Source: Chloroflexota bacterium (lineage in GTDB: Bacteria > Chloroflexota > Dehalococcoidia > UBA1151 > UBA1328). From it: 15,131 nt of DNA. A program made the translations under genes and the position numbers. Under the pieces are notes generated by a model. It was not told where the DNA came from and made no database searches. It worked only from the letters and a program-made list of their open reading frames with translations. The stretch is taken from positions 17,765 through 32,895 of the forward strand of contig NYZY01000017.1 in assembly GCA_002687335.1 (NCBI GenBank). The letters are read 5' to 3'. Positions 1-6,602 of this stretch are shown here, in pieces (positions within the stretch are counted from its first letter, which is position 1; each line of letters begins with the position of its first letter).

Positions 1-255
1 CAGAGTTATTGGCCATAATGGGGATCGCGTGAGTTGGAGGAGAATAACTGCTCCAGCACCTGATAAAAAACCTATGTAATAACCTGTTGGCGAAGTTACC
101 GATGTGTCGAACCCTGTATCGGTCCCTAAAACACCACCTAAGCTGAGGATCGCAATTGAGACCAACACAGTGATTGTTGATGCAACAATCACTGTGAATG
201 GCCCCCACTTCACTTGTGGAACAAAAAATCCGTCTCGCGGCTTATCTGGTGCCAT
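1..255 (-). CDS. N-terminal part of an unidentified membrane protein (runs off the window)
   Basis: An open frame of 85 codons starts at ATG 255 and continues without a stop to the left edge, so only the N-terminus is present. It begins with a short polar segment (MAPDKPRDGFFVPQVKWGPF). A hydrophobic segment follows at about residues 20-43, then a polar loop rich in Thr, Gly and Asp (about 44-58). A second hydrophobic segment occupies about 59-75. This is the pattern of a polytopic membrane protein whose first loop is probably outside. It lies 33 bp downstream of the metallo-hydrolase gene on the same strand, so the two are probably co-transcribed. There is no clear Shine-Dalgarno sequence before the ATG; another ATG slightly upstream hits a stop after five codons. 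I do not recognise the family from the visible part. A CPBP-type or rhomboid-type membrane protein is possible but unsupported. Confidence 0.6.
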   Translation of the reverse strand, partial: MAPDKPRDGFFVPQVKWGPFTVIVASTITVLVSIAILSLGGVLGTDTGFDTSVTSPTGYYIGFLSGAGAVILLQLTRSPLWPITL

Positions 256-288
256 CAATGGTAGGAATGCATTTCTTGATTCAGATGC

Positions 289-954
289 TCACTGTAACCA
301 CGTTACGTTTCCGTAGAGTGTTGGGTCTAGGGGTCTGGACGAAAATAGGTCATATTCTCTCTTTGAGTTACCAACAGTGATGAATTCTCCATGTCCGGGT
401 AACACCACTGTTGATTCTTCTAGTGTAAATATGTGGGTTTTAATAGATTCGATCATTTGGATTAATTGTGCATGCGATGCTGATTTTCCTGGTCCACCAG
501 GGAATAAAGTATCGCCACTGAATATATGGGCGTGTTCCTTGTTGTTCTTAATCGGCTGGACGATAAAGCAAGTTGACCCTTGGGTGTGTCCTGGTGTAGC
601 GACAGTTTGAATAACGATATTCCCAATCTTTATGTGATGGTCTTTAGCGAAATTTATTGATGTTTGGGCTGATTCTGGTAATGATTCTCTATCTGCAATT
701 CCTATACCTATTGGTACTTCGAAATGTGCAGTGACGTTCACGAGTCCCTCAACATGATCGCGATGACCATGGGTTATCAATACTGCGGTCACCTTGCTAT
801 TTTTGGCCGCACTTATCAGTGCTGTTGGTTCTGCCGGCGCATCAATGATTACAGATTTATTAGTTTGCTTACATGTGATCAAGTAGGCATTGTTTGCGAA
901 TCCAGAGATGAATCTCTGAATTGCCCAATGTTTACCACTGAATATTGTATTCAT
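289..954 (-). CDS. Metallo-beta-lactamase-fold hydrolase, glyoxalase II-like
   Basis: A 221-residue cytoplasmic enzyme of the MBL fold. The metal-binding signature THGHRDH is at residues 61-67 (H62, H64, D66, H67). The third-site His lies in TPGHTQGS (H123), the bridging Asp in SGDTLF (D148), and the last His in LPGHGE (H188), so a complete dinuclear zinc or iron site is present. The C-terminal segment YGNVTWLQ and the length of about 220 residues fit the hydroxyacylglutathione-hydrolase-like branch. These hydrolyse thioesters or related acyl bonds, but the true substrate cannot be read from the sequence. There is no signal peptide. It is separated from ftsH by a strong hairpin terminator, so it probably has its own promoter. 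It is followed after 33 bp by a membrane protein gene. The start ATG is the natural N-terminus of the fold, before a QRFISGFANNAYLI strand pair. Confidence 0.9.
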   Translation of the reverse strand: MNTIFSGKHWAIQRFISGFANNAYLITCKQTNKSVIIDAPAEPTALISAAKNSKVTAVLITHGHRDHVEGLVNVTAHFEVPIGIGIADRESLPESAQTSINFAKDHHIKIGNIVIQTVATPGHTQGSTCFIVQPIKNNKEHAHIFSGDTLFPGGPGKSASHAQLIQMIESIKTHIFTLEESTVVLPGHGEFITVGNSKREYDLFSSRPLDPTLYGNVTWLQ

Positions 955-987
955 TGTTTTCTTTGATGGAATTAAGATTTATGTTGA

Positions 988-1034
988 GCATTTAAGAAGA
1001 AACGGCGCATCGAGCGCCGTTTCTTCTTAAATGC
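988..1034. terminator. Perfect 21-bp-arm hairpin, bidirectional intrinsic terminator after ftsH
   Basis: The arms at 988-1008 and 1014-1034 are exact reverse complements with a 5-nt loop at 1009-1013. The inner GC-rich part of the stem (ACGGCGC against GCGCCGT) is followed on each strand by TTCTTCTT. The structure therefore has the GC stem plus U-rich tract of a factor-independent terminator in both directions. It begins 19 bp after the ftsH stop and ends transcription there, insulating the downstream hydrolase gene. Confidence 0.85.
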
Positions 1035-1052
1035 CTTTGATTACCATTAGCT

Positions 1053-2987
1053 TTAAGTGATTTGGGGTTCTGGATCTGCGCTATCTGATACTTCGTTATC
1101 TATTTCATTTGTTGGCATCGGAGGGTCATCGGAAGAACTTGGTGTATCGGTGACCATTGGGCTCACTAGCAACGGGTCTTTGCCATCAATGATTGCTACG
1201 AACTGATCGAAATCTATTGTTTCGTGCTCCAGTAAGAAACCGGCAATTGCTTCGAGTTCTTTATCGTGAGTTTTTAGCAGTTTGTTAGCCATTTCTTCAC
1301 CCTGCAACAATAGGCGATTGATTTCATCGTCGATGATACTTTCAGTTTTCAGAGAATAGTCTCGTTCCTCTGACATCTCTCGTCCAAGGAACACTGCTCC
1401 TCCATGTCGCTTACCAAAAGAACGATTAGACAGCTTTTCGCTCATACCTAAGCGCATTACCATTTCACGTGCAATGCCAGTAGCTTGCTCAAAGTCATTC
1501 GAAGCACCGGTTGTGACGTCTCCAACTTTCATGACTTCGGCGGCCCTTCCTCCCATAGCTGCAGCGATCTGAGCTTCAAGTTGCTCTTGAGATGCATAAG
1601 ATTTATCTTCTTGCTGCCACCTAGTAAAACCACCAGCCTGACCCCTTGCGATTATCGATATCTTCCCGATAGGTGATCCACCTGGCATCAGATGGGCTAC
1701 AAGAGCGTGTCCAGATTCATGGTATGCCGTTATCTTTCGATCTTTCTCACTGATGACCTTGCTCTTACGTGCTGGACCCATGGATACACGATCAATTGAT
1801 TCAGTGAGATTTTCATAATTAATCGACTCTTGATTATTTCTTGCGGCCATTAGTGCAGCTTCATTTATTAGGTTTGCGAGATCGGCGCCCGAGAAACCCG
1901 GAGTCTGCTTAGCAATATCAGCGAGGTCGATGTTTTTTTCGATTGGCTTACCTTTGGCGTGCACATCTAAAATGGCGGTACGCCCGCGGATGTCCGGACT
2001 ATCTAGGATTACGCGTCGATCAAATCGACCTGGCCGAAGTAGTGCAGGGTCAAGTATGTCAGGACGGTTAGTAGCTGCAATGACAATTACGTTTGTTGCA
2101 GAATCGAAACCGTCCATTTCAACTAGTATTTGGTTTAGAGTCTGTTCGCGTTCATCGTGTCCCCCGCCAAGACCAGCACCACGATGTCTTCCAACGGCAT
2201 CTATTTCATCAACGAAGATGATGCATGGAGCGTGGCGTTTCGCCTGTTCAAAGAGGTCGCGCACTCGAGATGCGCCTACACCTACGAACATTTCAACGAA
2301 TTCAGAACCCGAAATAGAGAAGAAGGGAACGCCAGCCTCGCCTGCAACGGCTCTAGCCAGTAATGTTTTACCGGTACCTGGAGGCCCTACTAACAAAACG
2401 CCTGATGGAATTTTTGCACCCAGTGCCTGAAAACGTTCAGGATATTTGAGAAACTCAACAACTTCTTCTAATTCTTCTTTGGCTTCGGGTACCCCTGCCA
2501 CGTCGAAAAATGTGACGGTTGCTTTCGTACCGACAAACATACGAGCCTTACTACGGCCGAAACCCATTTGCTGGTTACTATTACCCTGAGCTTGGCGCAT
2601 CATGAACAATAGAATTCCGCCGAACAGTATTAGCGGCAGGAATCCGATCAAAATACCGAATAGGTTGGAAAAACCACTAGAACCTTTCACTCTGACTGAA
2701 TATTTTGAGTTGTCCACGCCTGCGCTGCTAAGGAGATCAGCAACACTTGAGCCCTCTTCCTTGCGCGATGTGAATACGTTAACGCCATCAGTGATGGTCA
2801 GTGAATCACCCTGAACTTCGATTTCCAGCTTGGAGGAGCCACTTTTATTTTTTGCTAATTCGACGACTTCGTTGATACCGATTTCTTGGGAGTCATCTAG
2901 TTGGTTCGAGAACATGAAGAAAATGGTGATCGCTGCAACGATGATCACCAAATACAACAAACTGTTTCGTACCCAGCGGTTGTTCAT
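1053..2987 (-). CDS. ftsH: ATP-dependent zinc metalloprotease FtsH
   Basis: A 644-residue membrane-anchored AAA+ protease that extracts and degrades membrane and regulatory proteins as a hexamer. The first membrane segment is at about residues 9-27. A small extracytoplasmic domain follows, then a second membrane segment at about 109-131. The AAA module contains Walker A GPPGTGKT (201-208), Walker B IIFVDEID (256-263), and the second region of homology with TNRPD and the arginine fingers R318 and R321. The pore loop FVGVGASR is present. The protease domain has HESGH (H423, E424, H427) with D498 as probable third zinc ligand, so it should be active. The C-terminus carries an acidic Pro/Ser/Asp-rich tail of about 40 residues. 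The ATG start is preceded by AAGG a few bases upstream and gives the usual N-terminus. A hairpin terminator lies just after the stop. The gene diverges from infC. Confidence 0.98.
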   Translation of the reverse strand: MNNRWVRNSLLYLVIIVAAITIFFMFSNQLDDSQEIGINEVVELAKNKSGSSKLEIEVQGDSLTITDGVNVFTSRKEEGSSVADLLSSAGVDNSKYSVRVKGSSGFSNLFGILIGFLPLILFGGILLFMMRQAQGNSNQQMGFGRSKARMFVGTKATVTFFDVAGVPEAKEELEEVVEFLKYPERFQALGAKIPSGVLLVGPPGTGKTLLARAVAGEAGVPFFSISGSEFVEMFVGVGASRVRDLFEQAKRHAPCIIFVDEIDAVGRHRGAGLGGGHDEREQTLNQILVEMDGFDSATNVIVIAATNRPDILDPALLRPGRFDRRVILDSPDIRGRTAILDVHAKGKPIEKNIDLADIAKQTPGFSGADLANLINEAALMAARNNQESINYENLTESIDRVSMGPARKSKVISEKDRKITAYHESGHALVAHLMPGGSPIGKISIIARGQAGGFTRWQQEDKSYASQEQLEAQIAAAMGGRAAEVMKVGDVTTGASNDFEQATGIAREMVMRLGMSEKLSNRSFGKRHGGAVFLGREMSEERDYSLKTESIIDDEINRLLLQGEEMANKLLKTHDKELEAIAGFLLEHETIDFDQFVAIIDGKDPLLVSPMVTDTPSSSDDPPMPTNEIDNEVSDSADPEPQIT

Positions 2988-3108
2988 TTACCTTGTCTAT
3001 CTAATTACTATTAATAAATTGGGGGTCGATAACTTTCACTTTGTTAGTTTCATATGGCTTATCAAAGTGAGAAAATGCTGAGGTAATTTAGCTCTTTAAC
3101 CTCAACTA

Positions 3109-3117
3109 ATTCTAACA
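3109..3117 (-). promoter_or_regulatory. Candidate extended -10 promoter for ftsH
   Basis: On the minus strand this reads TGTTAGAAT, that is a TGn extension followed by TAGAAT, one mismatch from the TATAAT consensus. No good -35 lies 16-18 bp upstream, which extended -10 promoters tolerate. It would give an ftsH leader of roughly 115 nt. Inferred from motif only. Confidence 0.3.
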
Positions 3118-3194
3118 TAAAGCTGGGTTTTTGATGTGCGAACCAAGCAGGTACGATCAGGCGATATCGTGTAGAGAATCGTATTGCCTTCTAA

Positions 3195-3223
3195 TTGAGT
3201 ATCCATGGCTTGATTGATATATT
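3195..3223 (+). promoter_or_regulatory. Candidate sigma70-type promoter for infC-rpmI-rplT
   Basis: TTGAGT at 3195-3200 and TATATT at 3218-3223 are separated by exactly 17 bp, with 4/6 and 5/6 matches to the -35 and -10 consensus. Transcription would start near 3230, leaving a leader of about 85 nt before infC that contains the inverted repeats at 3241-3306. Confidence 0.45.
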
Positions 3224-3240
3224 GGAAGGCCTACCAGCGC

Positions 3241-3306
3241 GACACAGGTACTAACTGAACTCAAATCTTTCGAGTGCAGTTCGGTGGAATGACCACTCCG
3301 CGTGTC
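3241..3306 (+). promoter_or_regulatory. Structured infC leader RNA, possible autoregulatory element
   Basis: Three helices can be drawn by eye. An outer helix pairs GACAC (3241-3245) with GTGTC (3302-3306). It encloses a 10-bp hairpin with one mismatch (3253-3262 with 3272-3281, 9-nt loop) and a 5-bp hairpin including one G-U pair (3283-3287 with 3293-3297). The outer helix ends directly before the infC Shine-Dalgarno sequence. Leaders upstream of infC in other bacteria are known to mediate L20-dependent control; that this one does so is inference. No terminator-like U tract is visible, so translational rather than transcriptional control would be more likely. Confidence 0.4.
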
Positions 3307-3313
3307 TTAGGAG
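3307..3313 (+). promoter_or_regulatory. Shine-Dalgarno sequence that questions the infC start
   Basis: TTAGGAG is a strong anti-16S match. It ends only one base before the GTG at 3315, which is too close for normal initiation, but lies 7 nt before the in-frame ATA at 3321, the ideal spacing. This favours an AUA start for infC. Confidence 0.6.
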
Positions 3314-3314
3314 A

Positions 3315-3938
3315 GTGAACATAGCAAAAGAATTTAGGGTGAATCGCCGAATTCGGGCTGATGAAGTTCGTGTTATCCGTGGCGAGGATTCGACTGAGTC
3401 GGTTGTGATGTCGATACGGGATGCTATTGATATGGCAGAAGGAGAAGGTCTAGATCTTGTAGAGGTTGGACCTAACCAAAGTCCGCCAGTTTGTCGTATC
3501 CTCGATTATGGCCGTTTCAAATACATACAAGGCAAGAAACAACGAGAGGCTCGTAAAGTTTCTCGCAGCGTCAGTAAGCAAAAGGAAGTGCGACTCAGTC
3601 CTGTGATGTCGGATAACGACATCGAAACGAAAATTAAAATGACCAAGAATCTTCTTTCTGAAGGCGCAAAAGTCAGGGTTTTCGTTCGGTTCAGAGGGAG
3701 ACAGCGTGCGCATCCCGAAATCGCTATGAAGGTTTTGAGGAAAGTTGCCGAAGGGGTCGCTACGGTTGCCAAACTTGAGAAACCACCAGGGATGGAAGGT
3801 CGAGTTCTCAGCATATTGCTCGCTCCATCATCTCAGCAAAACCAGCAAAGAGAGCGAAAACGACAGGAAAATGCAGAGTTGGTTTCTACGACAGTAAGCA
3901 GTGTCACTGATGATCAGGGCACAATGAAAGCGGAATAA
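3315..3938 (+). CDS. infC: Translation initiation factor IF-3
   Basis: IF-3 binds the 30S subunit, prevents premature 50S joining and checks the start codon and initiator tRNA. The N-domain begins with KEFRVNRRIRADEVRVI and includes the linker-proximal PPVCRILDYGRFKY (about 57-70). The C-domain contains KEVRLSP, RVFVRFRGRQRAHPEIA and EGRVLSILLAP. An extra tail of about 35 residues (after about 172), rich in Gln, Arg and Ser, extends it beyond the usual 170-180 residues. The open frame from GTG 3315 gives 207 residues. However, the Shine-Dalgarno sequence sits one base from that GTG and 7 nt from ATA 3321, which would give 205 residues. Start codons of the AUU type are known for infC in other bacteria and allow IF-3 to repress itself. 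The gene heads an operon with rpmI and rplT. Confidence 0.96.
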   Translation: MNIAKEFRVNRRIRADEVRVIRGEDSTESVVMSIRDAIDMAEGEGLDLVEVGPNQSPPVCRILDYGRFKYIQGKKQREARKVSRSVSKQKEVRLSPVMSDNDIETKIKMTKNLLSEGAKVRVFVRFRGRQRAHPEIAMKVLRKVAEGVATVAKLEKPPGMEGRVLSILLAPSSQQNQQRERKRQENAELVSTTVSSVTDDQGTMKAE

Positions 3939-3940
3939 CC

Positions 3941-3963
3941 TGCGAATAAAGTAACAATTCGTA
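3941..3963 (+). promoter_or_regulatory. Stem-loop in the infC-rpmI gap
   Basis: TGCGAAT (3941-3947) pairs with ATTCGTA (3957-3963) with one G-U pair and a 9-nt loop. It starts 2 bp after the infC stop and lies 32 bp before rpmI, which itself lacks a good Shine-Dalgarno sequence. In Escherichia coli the region around this junction contributes to L20 repression of rpmI; a similar role here is inferred from position only. Confidence 0.3.
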
Positions 3964-3995
3964 GTCTTGAAGTTCAGAACGGGAATTACCTTATA

Positions 3996-4199
3996 ATGCC
4001 GAAGATGAAAACCCATAAAGGTGCGAAGAAGAGGTTCCACGTCAGTGGGACCGGCAGGGTTTTACGAACAAAGGGTCCTAAGAGCCACTTTCGCCGCCGC
4101 AAGGCTGCGAGAGTTAAACGCCTTTTCGGTGGAAAGGTTGCTCTTGATTCAAAGAAGTTTTCTAAGACTATTAAGCAGGCTATTAGTGCACTGCATTAA
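3996..4199 (+). CDS. rpmI: 50S ribosomal protein L35
   Basis: A 67-residue, very basic protein of the large ribosomal subunit. It starts with the family signature MPKMKTHKGAKKRF and contains KSHFRRRKAARVKRL in the middle; the length is typical (about 65). It lies between infC and rplT, the conserved order in bacteria. The ATG at 3996 is certain from homology, but the only upstream purine run (GGGAA at 3981-3985) is weak and 10 nt away. Translation may therefore depend on coupling or be controlled by the hairpin just upstream. The gap to infC is 57 bp and to rplT 77 bp. Confidence 0.97.
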   Translation: MPKMKTHKGAKKRFHVSGTGRVLRTKGPKSHFRRRKAARVKRLFGGKVALDSKKFSKTIKQAISALH

Positions 4200-4228
4200 T
4201 AGTAATTGTTCAGATATTTGTATTCATT

Positions 4229-4257
4229 ACGAACTTGAGTCACGGTTCTTAGTTCGT
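4229..4257 (+). promoter_or_regulatory. Stem-loop immediately upstream of the rplT ribosome site
   Basis: ACGAACT (4229-4235) is an exact inverted match of AGTTCGT (4251-4257) with a 15-nt loop. It ends 6 bp before the GAGGAG ribosome site of rplT (4264-4269). It could modulate L20 translation or mark a processing site. This is seen in the sequence; the role is inferred. Confidence 0.35.
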
Positions 4258-4276
4258 CTCACTGAGGAGAGGTAAG

Positions 4277-4630
4277 TTGGCTAGGGTAAAGGGTGGAACT
4301 ACTACACGAAGGCGGCATAAAGCTGTATTAAAGGCCACACGGGGGCATAGAGCTTCACGCAATCGAAGATATCGTGTCGCTCGTGAATCTTTAACGCACG
4401 CACAAGCATATTCGACAGCGCATCGTCGACTGAAAAAACGTACTAATCGATCACTGCAGATAATTAGGATTAATGCTGCAGCCCGAGCGAATGGAATCAA
4501 CTACGCGAGTTTGATTCATGGGATGGCGCTTGCGGGAATCGAGTTAGACCGTAAGTCTCTTGCTGAATTGGCAATTCGAGAGCCTGAAGGATTTACGGAG
4601 ATCGTTAAAGCCGCCCAATCTGCCCTTTAG
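4277..4630 (+). CDS. rplT: 50S ribosomal protein L20
   Basis: A 117-residue rRNA-binding protein required for early 50S assembly and, in several bacteria, the autogenous repressor of this operon. It begins MARVKGGTTTRRRHKAVLKA and shows the basic N-terminal arm. The globular part contains NRSLQIIRINAAARANGINYASLI (about 57-80) and LDRKSLAELA. The start codon is TTG at 4277. It is fixed by the conserved N-terminus and by GAGGAG at 4264-4269, 7 nt upstream. A TTG start may lower expression or be part of regulation. No obvious terminator follows in the 77 bp before the convergent hydrolase gene. Confidence 0.97.
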   Translation: MARVKGGTTTRRRHKAVLKATRGHRASRNRRYRVARESLTHAQAYSTAHRRLKKRTNRSLQIIRINAAARANGINYASLIHGMALAGIELDRKSLAELAIREPEGFTEIVKAAQSAL

Positions 4631-4707
4631 ATTAACCTCTTCTGGATCTTTTCCATAGCCAAGGCAGCTTGATGTATACGGTGCTGAATTTATTTAGCGA
4701 CAGATAC

Positions 4708-5652
4708 CTAGGTATTCAAATGGGTATTGAAGAAATTTGTCACGTTTCGAACGTACGTTTCAGGCTGAGTTCTAAACGCTTCCATATGTCCTGCACCGGG
4801 GACAATCCAGACTGTTTCTTTGCCGTTATCAATCTCCTCGAAGCTGGCTCCGACTGCTCTTCCAAGTCGTCGGGCGTGGTCTGCAGAAATTAAAACGTCC
4901 TCCTCCCCATGAATGATTAGAACAGGTGTATCAGATCGTGCTATAGATCGTGCAGGGGAGATATCTGATATATCAATTCCGTACATGGTTTTTGCCATGA
5001 ATTTCATCCCTGGAAAACACAGGGTAAGGGGGCGCTTAAATCCCTGCATTGAGTTTTTGAGCATTAATGAATAATCAGCGAAAGCGCTGTCAGATACCAC
5101 AGCCTTAAAATTATCTGGATTTGAACCTGCCATCAGAGCGACGGCCCCACCTAGTGAAAATCCTAAAACCCCGATTCGGTTTCGATCCGATCCTTGGCTC
5201 ACAAGGTAATCGGATGCCCCTTGAAGGTCAAGCCTCTCATAGTATCCTGCAGATGCTTTGGCTGATGGAGAATCTCCTCTGGCACGCATGTCGAACATTA
5301 ACACCCCGAATTTGTGTTTTACCAGGGCACGAGCAATATCAAGCATGCCGGTTTTTCGATCACTACGGCTCGCGTTGTTTCCTTGCAGCATCACGATCCA
5401 AGGGCTTTTTTTTATTTGTGTGTCTTGAGAATTCGAATCAATTTCAGGTGGGATGATCCAGCCCGAAAGTTTCGATTCACTACCACGACTGGTGAACGTT
5501 ACATTTTTATAGAAAAGACCCACTGAATCCGGGGTGTTCTCTGGCCTAAACCGAGGCGTGCGAGTCAGTCCAGATGCCATGGTTGACGAAACGCCGACAT
5601 AACTACCGGCAATTACTGCAAGAAGAGTGAGCGTTGTTTTTAGCAGTCCCAT
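4708..5652 (-). CDS. Exported or membrane-anchored alpha/beta hydrolase
   Basis: A 314-residue serine hydrolase of the alpha/beta fold. Residues about 5-25 form a hydrophobic segment after a Lys, either a signal peptide or an N-terminal anchor. The nucleophile elbow is GFSLGG (164-169, S166). The acid is probably D252 in HGEED, and the catalytic His is H289 in PGAGHM, so the triad is complete. The loop that usually reads HG before the first helix is QGNNASR here (about 90-96), a small change near the oxyanion hole. The family resembles the S33-peptidase or COG1073-type hydrolases; substrates are typically esters, amides or acyl groups and cannot be assigned. It starts 41 bp after ctaB on the same strand, so it may be the third gene of the heme A operon. 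Its stop lies in a 12-bp palindrome (4704-4715). Confidence 0.85.
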   Translation of the reverse strand: MGLLKTTLTLLAVIAGSYVGVSSTMASGLTRTPRFRPENTPDSVGLFYKNVTFTSRGSESKLSGWIIPPEIDSNSQDTQIKKSPWIVMLQGNNASRSDRKTGMLDIARALVKHKFGVLMFDMRARGDSPSAKASAGYYERLDLQGASDYLVSQGSDRNRIGVLGFSLGGAVALMAGSNPDNFKAVVSDSAFADYSLMLKNSMQGFKRPLTLCFPGMKFMAKTMYGIDISDISPARSIARSDTPVLIIHGEEDVLISADHARRLGRAVGASFEEIDNGKETVWIVPGAGHMEAFRTQPETYVRNVTNFFNTHLNT

Positions 5653-5656
5653 GCTT

Positions 5657-5694
5657 AGATTCTAACTTGGAAGCACCACATGGGTGGAGAATCT
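5657..5694 (-). promoter_or_regulatory. Composite stem-loop between ctaB and the hydrolase gene
   Basis: AGATTCT (5657-5663) and AGAATCT (5688-5694) are perfect inverted repeats enclosing a smaller CACC/GGTG hairpin. It spans the end of ctaB and the gap before the hydrolase start at 5652. No U tract follows, so it is more likely an intercistronic RNA structure than a terminator. Confidence 0.3.
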
Positions 5695-6593
5695 TATTCC
5701 CACACGGAATCGATCATTACCAATAAGAAAAACAATGCTAAATATAACAATGAGTATTTGTAGAGTTTTGTAGCCGCTAGACGATCTGGGCCTTTAAACA
5801 ATCGGTATGCATACCAAAACAGAATTAAATTCAATGATGCTGATCCAATCGTGTATATCCAACCTAAAGTTTGTGAAACAAACCCGAACAGAATGGTTAA
5901 CACAGAAAGTACAGCCGTATATAGAAGTATCTGCTTAGTCGTGTGTTTGATACCCATGACTACCGGCATCATTGGGATATTTGCTCGAGCGTAGTCATCT
6001 TTGATCATGATGGCCAGTGCCCAGAAATGTGGAGGAGTCCAGAAAAATATGATTACAAACAGATACCAAGCTGAAAGATCAACCGTGCCTGCTGATGCGG
6101 CGTAACCCACAAGTGGAGGAACTGCTCCAGCTGCTCCTCCGATTACAATGTTTTGGGTTGTTGTGCGTTTGAGTATGACCGTATACAAACCGAAGTAGAG
6201 TAGTGTTCCAGCGATGGCTAAACCAGCTGCCAACATGTTGGCCATTAGTGTGAGTATTACGAATGATCCTACGTTGAGTGCGATCCCGAAAAGTACCGCT
6301 GTCTTAAACGCTATTCTGCCTTCAGCGACAGGACGGTTTTTTGTCCGCCCCATTTTTTTATCAAGCTCGCTTTCGTAAGCCATATTCAAAGAAGCCGCTC
6401 CACCAGATGCTAGTGCTCCACCAATTATCACGGCTATTATTATTTTCAAGCTGGGCGTTGATTGAGCGCCGAGAAATGCTCCTGCCACCGCTGAAACAAG
6501 AAGTAGTGACATGACTCGGGGCTTTGTCAGGGCTAAAAAATCCCCTAACAATGGGAGTAAGTTTCTCCGATTGGCTGTTTCGTTAGTTGTCAT
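5694..6593 (-). CDS. ctaB: Protoheme IX farnesyltransferase (heme O synthase)
   Basis: This 299-residue polytopic membrane enzyme transfers a farnesyl group to heme b to make heme O, the precursor of heme A for terminal oxidases. It belongs to the UbiA superfamily. The first prenyl-diphosphate motif is NMAYESELDKKMGRTKNRP (N70 to P88), and the second conserved region is FWTPPHFWALAIMIKDDYARANIPMMP (about residues 184-210). About eight membrane helices are visible. In the usual form of the first motif an Asp stands where E74 lies here, while D78 is kept. The conservative D-to-E change probably still binds Mg-diphosphate, but it is unusual. It starts 9 bp after the ctaA stop, so the two are co-transcribed and possibly coupled. 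Confidence 0.96.
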   Translation of the reverse strand: MTTNETANRRNLLPLLGDFLALTKPRVMSLLLVSAVAGAFLGAQSTPSLKIIIAVIIGGALASGGAASLNMAYESELDKKMGRTKNRPVAEGRIAFKTAVLFGIALNVGSFVILTLMANMLAAGLAIAGTLLYFGLYTVILKRTTTQNIVIGGAAGAVPPLVGYAASAGTVDLSAWYLFVIIFFWTPPHFWALAIMIKDDYARANIPMMPVVMGIKHTTKQILLYTAVLSVLTILFGFVSQTLGWIYTIGSASLNLILFWYAYRLFKGPDRLAATKLYKYSLLYLALFFLLVMIDSVWE

Positions 6594-6602
6594 TGTTGAA
6601 TC

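Larger units (their letters stand above)
2988..3314. other. Divergent intergenic region between ftsH and infC
   Basis: A 327-bp stretch with no convincing gene. It must hold the promoters of both neighbours. On the minus strand there is an extended -10 candidate (3109-3117) and, around 3078-3105, an imperfect inverted repeat with arms TGAGGT and ACCTCA. On the plus strand there is a sigma70-like promoter candidate (3195-3223) followed by the foldable infC leader (3241-3306) and a strong Shine-Dalgarno sequence. Short open frames here are not supported by ribosome sites or protein-like composition. Confidence 0.7.

Noticed and set aside
1930..2430. A 166-codon open frame on the plus strand inside ftsH
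   Set aside because: It is antisense to the highly conserved AAA domain and its composition is low-complexity Ser/Pro/Arg; there is no ribosome site.
4631..4707. Terminator after rplT
   Set aside because: Only a 4-bp CAGC/GCTG stem with a long loop before a U-rich stretch was found; too weak to list.
4704..4715. 12-bp palindrome ATACCTAGGTAT as a regulatory site
   Set aside because: It covers the stop codon of the hydrolase, far from any promoter; probably chance.
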